A model generated the notes under the pieces. That model was not told where the DNA came from, did not search any database, and worked only from the letters and a program-made list of their open reading frames with translations. Shown here piece by piece: positions 59,201 through 64,000 of a stretch of DNA of 64,000 bases. Both the position numbers and the translations under genes were made by a program. Every line of letters begins with the position of its first letter. Positions within the stretch are counted from its first letter, which is position 1. The stretch is from Triticum aestivum. Its lineage: Eukaryota; Streptophyta; Magnoliopsida; Poales; Poaceae. The stretch is from positions 58,073,012 through 58,137,011 of the forward strand of contig NC_057812.1 of NCBI RefSeq assembly GCF_018294505.1. The letters run 5' to 3'.

Positions 59201-59914
59201 AGCATGTGTGAAGAAGTACACCCCTGCAGGGTTATCGTTATCTATTTGAATAGCCAGATTCCTCGGATATGGAAACTTGGACCCCTTGCATAGTTCATAG
59301 ACAAGTGAAAGTGGATACTCTAAAACTCGCAAGATAAGCGTGAGTGCTATGGATGGCGTTCTCGTAGGGAGGCGGGAGCGAATCCATAGTGGTGTATTGA
59401 TATGGTGAATATGTGGACTCGTGTGCGCCACCTCAAAAGAGTTGCTTGCAGTCGTAGTTCAGGTTAGCCACCGAGTCAAAGCTGGCTTGCTGCAGTTAAA
59501 CTCCACCACCACCCCCCCTTGTTGATACCGATGCATATGTAGCTAGTTCTGATGTAAGTCTTGCTGAGTACCTTTGTACTCACGTTTGCTTAATTTATGT
59601 TTTGCAGAGAGACTTCAGTCTCGCTAGTAGTTCCGCGTGGACTTCGACGTTTAGCTTGATACCTCAGCTACGATCTTGTGCCCTCGGCAGGATTTGGTAG
59701 ATAGTCAGGCTTCTTAGCCTTTTTCATTTGTAGATGTCTATTCTCAGACATGTTAAGCCTCCGCATGTGCTTTGACTTGTATGCCATGATTGTTGGGTCA
59801 TGAGACCCATGTTTGTAATATCTCGCTCCTCGGAGCCTAATGAATAAATACTTGAGTTGTAGAGTTATGTTGTGATGCCATGTTGTATTTACACCTATCG
59901 AGCATATTGTGTGT
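56222..59914 (+). mobile_element. Very long gypsy-type LTR (at least 3.7 kb), cut by the Angela element
   Basis: Begins TGTCATAGCCCCAGTTCAAC. An AT-rich start is followed by a GC-rich leader-like block (56690-57560) and a long transcribed part (57600-59914). The later part, e.g. around 58900-59110 and 59560-59860, has the style of Triticeae gypsy LTR sequence. It has no credible gene. It stops at the Angela LTR at 59915. Such length suggests a large-LTR or LARD-type element. The 5' border is less certain than the 3' one. Confidence 0.45.
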
Positions 59915-61642
59915 TGTTGGGTTTCGTAGTAATTTCAAAAAATTTCCTACGCACACGCAAGATCATGTGATGCATAGCAACGAGAGGGGAGAGTGTTGTC
60001 TACGTACCCACGCAGACCGACTGCGGAAGCGTTGACGCAACATAGAGGAAGTAGTCGTACGTCTTCATGATCCAACCGATCAAGCACCGAAACTACGGCA
60101 CCTCCGAGTTCGAGCACACGTTCAGCTCGATGACGACCCCCGGACTCTGATCCAGGAAAGTGTCGGGGAAGAGTTCCGTCAGCACGATGGCGTGGTGACG
60201 ATCTTGATGAACTACAGCAGCAGGGCTTCGCCTAAACTCCCCTACAGTATTATCGAGGAATATGGTGGCTGGGGGCACCGCACACGGCTAAGGAATAGAT
60301 CACGTGGATCAACTTGTGTGTTCTAGGGTGCCTCTGCCTCAGTATATAAAGGACTAGAGGGGGGAGGCTGGCCGGCCATAGGAGGCGCGCCAGGAGAGTC
60401 CTACTCCCTCTGGGAGTAGGATTCCCCCCCAATCCTAGTTGGAATAGGATTCGCGGAGGGGGAAAAGAGAGAGAGGGGCCCGGTCACCTCCCCTAGTCCT
60501 AATAGGACTAGGGGAAGGAGGGGGCGCGCAGCCCATGTAGGGCTGCCTCTTATCTTTTCCACTAAGGCCCATCATGGCCCATTTAGCTCCCGGGGGGTTC
60601 CAGTAACCTTCCCGGTACTCCGGTAAAATCCCAATTTCACCCGAAACAATTCCGATATCCAAACATAGTCTTCCAATATATCAATCTTTACGTCTCGACC
60701 ATTTCGAGACTCCTCGTCATGTCTGTGATCACATCCGGGACTCCGAACAACCTTAGGTACATCAAAATGCATAAACTCATAATATAACTGTCATCGTAAC
60801 CTTAAGCGTGCGGACCCTACGGGTTCGAGAACAATGTAGACATGACCGAGACACGTCTCCGGTCAATAACCAATAGCGGGACCTGGATGCCCATATTGGC
60901 TCCTACATATTCTACGAAGATCTTTTATCGGTCAGACCGCATAACAACATACGTTGTTCCCTTTGTCATCGGTATGTTACTTGCCCGAGATTCGATCGTC
61001 AGTATCCAATACCTAGTTCAATCTCGTTACCGGCAAGTCTCTTTACTCGTTCCTTAATACATCATCTCACAACTAACATATTAGTTGTAATGCTTGCAAG
61101 GCTTATGTGATGTGCATTACCGAGAGGGCCCAGAGATACCTCTCCGACAATCGAAGTGACAAATCCTAATCTCGAAATACGCCAACCCAACGTCTACCAT
61201 TGGAGACACCTGTAATGCTCCTTTATAATCACCCACTTACGTTGTGACGTTTGGTAGCACCCAAAGTGTTCCTCCGGCAAACGGGAGTTGCATAATCTCA
61301 TAGTTATAGGAACATGTATAAGTCATGAAGAAAGCAATAGCAACATACTAAACGATCGGGTGCTAAGCTAATGGAATGGGTCATGTCAATCAGATCATTC
61401 AACTAATGATGTGACCTCGTTAGTCAAATAACAACTCATTGTTCATGGTCAGGAAACATAACCATCTTTGATTAACGAGCTAGTCAAGTAGAGGCATACC
61501 AGTGACACTTTGTTTGTCTATGTATTCACACATGTATTATGTTTCCGGTTAATACAATTCTAGCATGAATAATAAACATTTATCATGATTATAAGGAAAT
61601 AAATAATAACTTTATTATTGCCTCTTGGGCATATTTCCTTCA
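59915..61642 (-). mobile_element. 3' LTR of an Angela/BARE-1/WIS-type copia element (1728 bp)
   Basis: On + it runs TGTTGGGTTTCGTAG...ATATTTCCTTCA; on - it starts TGAAGGAAATATGCCC. The polypurine tract and pol gene lie beyond 61642, so this is the 3' LTR of a - strand element. Bases 59910-59914 (tgtgt) would be its target duplication; the partner is outside the window. Confidence 0.9.
60341..60350 (-). promoter_or_regulatory. TATA box in the Angela-type LTR
   Basis: TTTATATACT on -, in the middle of the LTR, where the U3 promoter ends. Used in full only from the 5' LTR. Confidence 0.45.
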
Positions 61643-61651
61643 GTCTCCCAC
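61643..61651 (-). other. Polypurine tract of the copia element
   Basis: GTGGGAGAC on - directly before the LTR start; the usual site of plus-strand priming in this family. Confidence 0.8.
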
Positions 61652-61675
61652 TTGGACTAGAGTCAATAATCTAGA

Positions 61676-64000
61676 TTACACTGTAATGATTCTAACACCC
61701 ATGGAGCCTTGGTGCTGATCATGTTTTGCTCGTGGAAGAGGCTTAGTCAACGGGTCTGCAACATTCAGATCCGTATGTATCTTGCAAATCTCTATGTCTC
61801 CCACCTGGACTAGATCCCGGATGGAGTTGAAGCGTCTCTTGATGTGTTTGGTCCTTTTGTGAAATCTGGATTCCTTTGCCAAGGCAATTGCACCAGTATT
61901 GTCACAAAAGATTTTCATTGGACCCGATGCACTAGGTATGACACCTAGATCGGATATGAACTCCTTCATCCAGACTCCTTCGTTCGCTACTTCCGAAGCA
62001 GCTATGTACTCCACTTCACATGTAGATCCCGCTACGACGCTTTGTTTAGAACTGCACCAACTGACAGCTCCACCGTTTAATGTAAACACGTATCCGGTTT
62101 GCGATTTAGAATCGTCCGGATCAGTGTCAAAGCTTGGATCAATGTAACCTTTTAAGGTGAGCTCTTTGTCACCTCCATATACGAGAAATATATCCTTAGT
62201 CCTTTTCAGGTATTTCAGGATGTTCTTGACCGCTGTCCAGTGATCCACTCCTGGATTACTTTGGTACCTCCCTGCCAAACTTACAACATGGCAGACATCA
62301 GGTCTGGTACACAACATTGCATACATGATAGAGCCTATGGCTGAAGCATAGGGAACATCTTTCATTTTCTCTCTATCTTCTGCAGTGGTCGGGCATTGAG
62401 TCTTACTCAACTTCACACCTTGTAACACAGGCAAGAACCCTTTCTTTGCTTGATCCATTTTGAACTTCTTCAAAACTTTGTCAAGGTATGTGCTTTGTGA
62501 AAGTCCAATTAAGCGTCTTGATCTATCTCTATAGATCTTAATGCCTAATATGTAAGCAGCTTCACCGAGGTCTTTCATTGAAAAACTCTTATTCAAGTAT
62601 CCCTTTGTGCTATCCAGAAATTCTATATCATTTCCAATTAGTAATATGTCATCCACATATAATATCAGAAATGCTACAGAGCTCCCACTCACTTTCTTGT
62701 AAATACATGCTTCTCCGAAAGTATGTATAAAACCAAATGCTTTGATCACACTATCAAAGCGTTTATTCCAACTCCGAGAGGCTTGCACCAGTCCATAAAT
62801 GGATCGCTGGAGCTTGCACACTTTGTTAGCTCCCTTTGGATCGACAAAGCCTTCAGGTTGCATCATATACAACTCTTCTTCCAGAAATCCATTCAGGAAT
62901 GCAGTTTTGACATCCATCTGCCAAATTTCATAATCATAAAATGCGGCAATCCCTAACATGATTCGGACAGACTTAAGCATCGCTACAGGTGAGAAAGTCT
63001 CATCGTAGTCAACCCCTTGAACTTGTCGAAAACCTTTCGCAACAAGTCGAGCTTTGTAGACAGTAACATTACCATCAGCGTCAGTCTTCTTCTTGAAGAT
63101 CCATTTATTCTCAATTGCTTGCCGATCATCGGGCAAGTCAACCAAAGTCCATACTTTGTTCTCATACATGGATCCCATCTCAGATTTCATGGCTTCAAGC
63201 CACTTTGCGGAATCTGGGCTCACCATCGCTTCTTCATAGTTTGTAGGTTCATCATGATCTAGTACCATGACTTCCAGAACAGGATTACCATACCACTCTG
63301 GTGCGGATCTTACTCTGGTTGATCTACGAGGTTCAGTAGTATCTTGATCTGAAGTTTCATGATCATTATCATTAGCTTCCTCACTAACTGGTGTAGGTGT
63401 CACTGCAACAGTTTTCTGTGATGTACTACTTTCCAGTAAGGGAGTAACTACAGTTACCTCGTCAAGTTCTACTTTCCTCCCACTCACTTCTTTCGAGAGA
63501 AACTCCTTCTCTAGAAAGGATCCATTCTTAGCAACGAATGTCTTGCCTTCGGATCTGTGATAGAAGGTGTACCCAACAGTCTCCTTTGGGTATCCTATGA
63601 AGACACATTTCTCCGATTTGGGTTCGAGCTTATCAGGTTGAAGCTTTTTCACATAAGAATCGCAGCCCCAAACTTTAAGAAACGACAACTTTGGTTTCTT
63701 GCCAAACCATAGTTCATAAGGCGTCGTCTCAACGGATTTTGATGGTGCCCTATTTAACGTGAATGCGGTCGTCTCTAAAGCATAACCCCAAAAAGATAGC
63801 GGTAAATCAGTAAGAGACATCATAGATCGCGACATATCTAGTAAAGTACGATTACGACGCTCGAACACACCATTACGCTGTGGTGTTCCGGGTGGCGTGA
63901 GTTGCGAAACTATTCCACAATTTTTCAAATGTACACCAAACTCGTAACTCAAATATTCTCCTCCACGATCAGATCGTAGAAACTTTATTTTCTTGTTACG
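61676..64000 (-). CDS. Copia pol polyprotein: integrase end, reverse transcriptase, RNase H (partial)
   Basis: Open from the window edge to the TAA at 61678-61676, about 774 codons without a stop; the frame enters from outside. Counting from the TTG at 63952, residues before 1 and up to about 165 are the end of the integrase core (LRSDRGGEY with a catalytic Asp; the Glu follows NGVF). About 250-500 is the reverse transcriptase (NKWIFKKK, QMDVKTAFLNG, YVDD at 432-435). About 595-735 is RNase H (KGYIDPSFDTD, STCEVEYIAASE, FCDNTGAI). This order, integrase before RT, defines Ty1/copia. The polypurine tract follows the stop at 25 bp. The visible part looks functional; gag, protease and the 5' LTR are beyond the window. 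Confidence 0.93.
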   Translation of the reverse strand, partial: RNKKIKFLRSDRGGEYLSYEFGVHLKNCGIVSQLTPPGTPQRNGVFERRNRTLLDMSRSMMSLTDLPLSFWGYALETTAFTLNRAPSKSVETTPYELWFGKKPKLSFLKVWGCDSYVKKLQPDKLEPKSEKCVFIGYPKETVGYTFYHRSEGKTFVAKNGSFLEKEFLSKEVSGRKVELDEVTVVTPLLESSTSQKTVAVTPTPVSEEANDNDHETSDQDTTEPRRSTRVRSAPEWYGNPVLEVMVLDHDEPTNYEEAMVSPDSAKWLEAMKSEMGSMYENKVWTLVDLPDDRQAIENKWIFKKKTDADGNVTVYKARLVAKGFRQVQGVDYDETFSPVAMLKSVRIMLGIAAFYDYEIWQMDVKTAFLNGFLEEELYMMQPEGFVDPKGANKVCKLQRSIYGLVQASRSWNKRFDSVIKAFGFIHTFGEACIYKKVSGSSVAFLILYVDDILLIGNDIEFLDSTKGYLNKSFSMKDLGEAAYILGIKIYRDRSRRLIGLSQSTYLDKVLKKFKMDQAKKGFLPVLQGVKLSKTQCPTTAEDREKMKDVPYASAIGSIMYAMLCTRPDVCHVVSLAGRYQSNPGVDHWTAVKNILKYLKRTKDIFLVYGGDKELTLKGYIDPSFDTDPDDSKSQTGYVFTLNGGAVSWCSSKQSVVAGSTCEVEYIAASEVANEGVWMKEFISDLGVIPSASGPMKIFCDNTGAIALAKESRFHKRTKHIKRRFNSIRDLVQVGDIEICKIHTDLNVADPLTKPLPRAKHDQHQGSMGVRIITV

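Noticed and set aside
1..64000. tRNA, rRNA or snRNA genes
   Set aside because: I saw no A/B-box cloverleaf, rRNA or snRNA sequence that I could recognise by eye; a tRNAscan or Rfam run would settle it.

Overview
The window looks like repeat-rich chromosomal DNA of a Triticeae grass (wheat, Aegilops or barley group). The grounds are its repeat families: an Angela/BARE-1/WIS-type copia element, Ty3/gypsy elements with very long LTRs, CACTA (En/Spm-class) transposons with GGTCCCGGTT or TAGTACCGGTT subterminal arrays, and Stowaway- and Tourist-like MITEs. I found no intact ordinary host gene. Everything coding-like belongs to a transposable element or is a decayed gene fragment.

Layout. 1-2183 is the 3' part of one gypsy-type LTR. 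2184-4735 is the 3' end of a second gypsy element (non-coding internal part, polypurine tract, complete 1.4-kb LTR). 4736-~15960 is a decayed Mutator-like unit. It holds the C-terminal part of a FAR1/MURA-type transposase on +, cut off by the gypsy LTR, and a multi-exon Ulp1-type (C48) peptidase pseudogene on -. A 1.07-kb CACTA derivative sits in one Ulp1 exon. 16255-17515 holds two MITE-type elements.

Two CACTA elements with both termini and matching 3-bp target duplications follow: 17613-26671 (9.1 kb, caa) and 30469-43457 (13.0 kb, tag). A third, lacking its left half, is at 50669-54958. The two complete copies share a plan: left subterminal array; a two-exon gene for a small coiled-coil protein with a C-terminal membrane segment; TnpD transposase; AT-rich spacer; a second internal array of the terminal motif with its own TATA box; ORF2 (N-terminal Ptta/En/Spm domain, C-terminal Ulp1-like peptidase); right array. 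The transposases of both are broken. The small protein gene of the 13-kb copy is intact.

Between and after these lie a diverged pair of a ~1.2-kb repeat (26840-28130 and 45430-46430), an ALA1-like P4-ATPase gene fragment beside the second CACTA element, further MITEs, an isolated Angela LTR fragment, a reverse-oriented gypsy internal segment and a very long gypsy LTR. The window ends in the 3' LTR and pol region of a - strand Angela-like copia element, whose reading frame is open to the window edge.

The observations I rank highest are: the small membrane-anchored protein carried by the CACTA elements; the promoter-linked internal copies of the transposase-binding motif; an inverted repeat made from a SNF2 (CLSY/DRD1-like) gene fragment inside one CACTA element; Ulp1 peptidase domains in two unrelated DNA transposon types; and a hairpin-rich TTGCCAT repeat array near the Ulp1 pseudogene.
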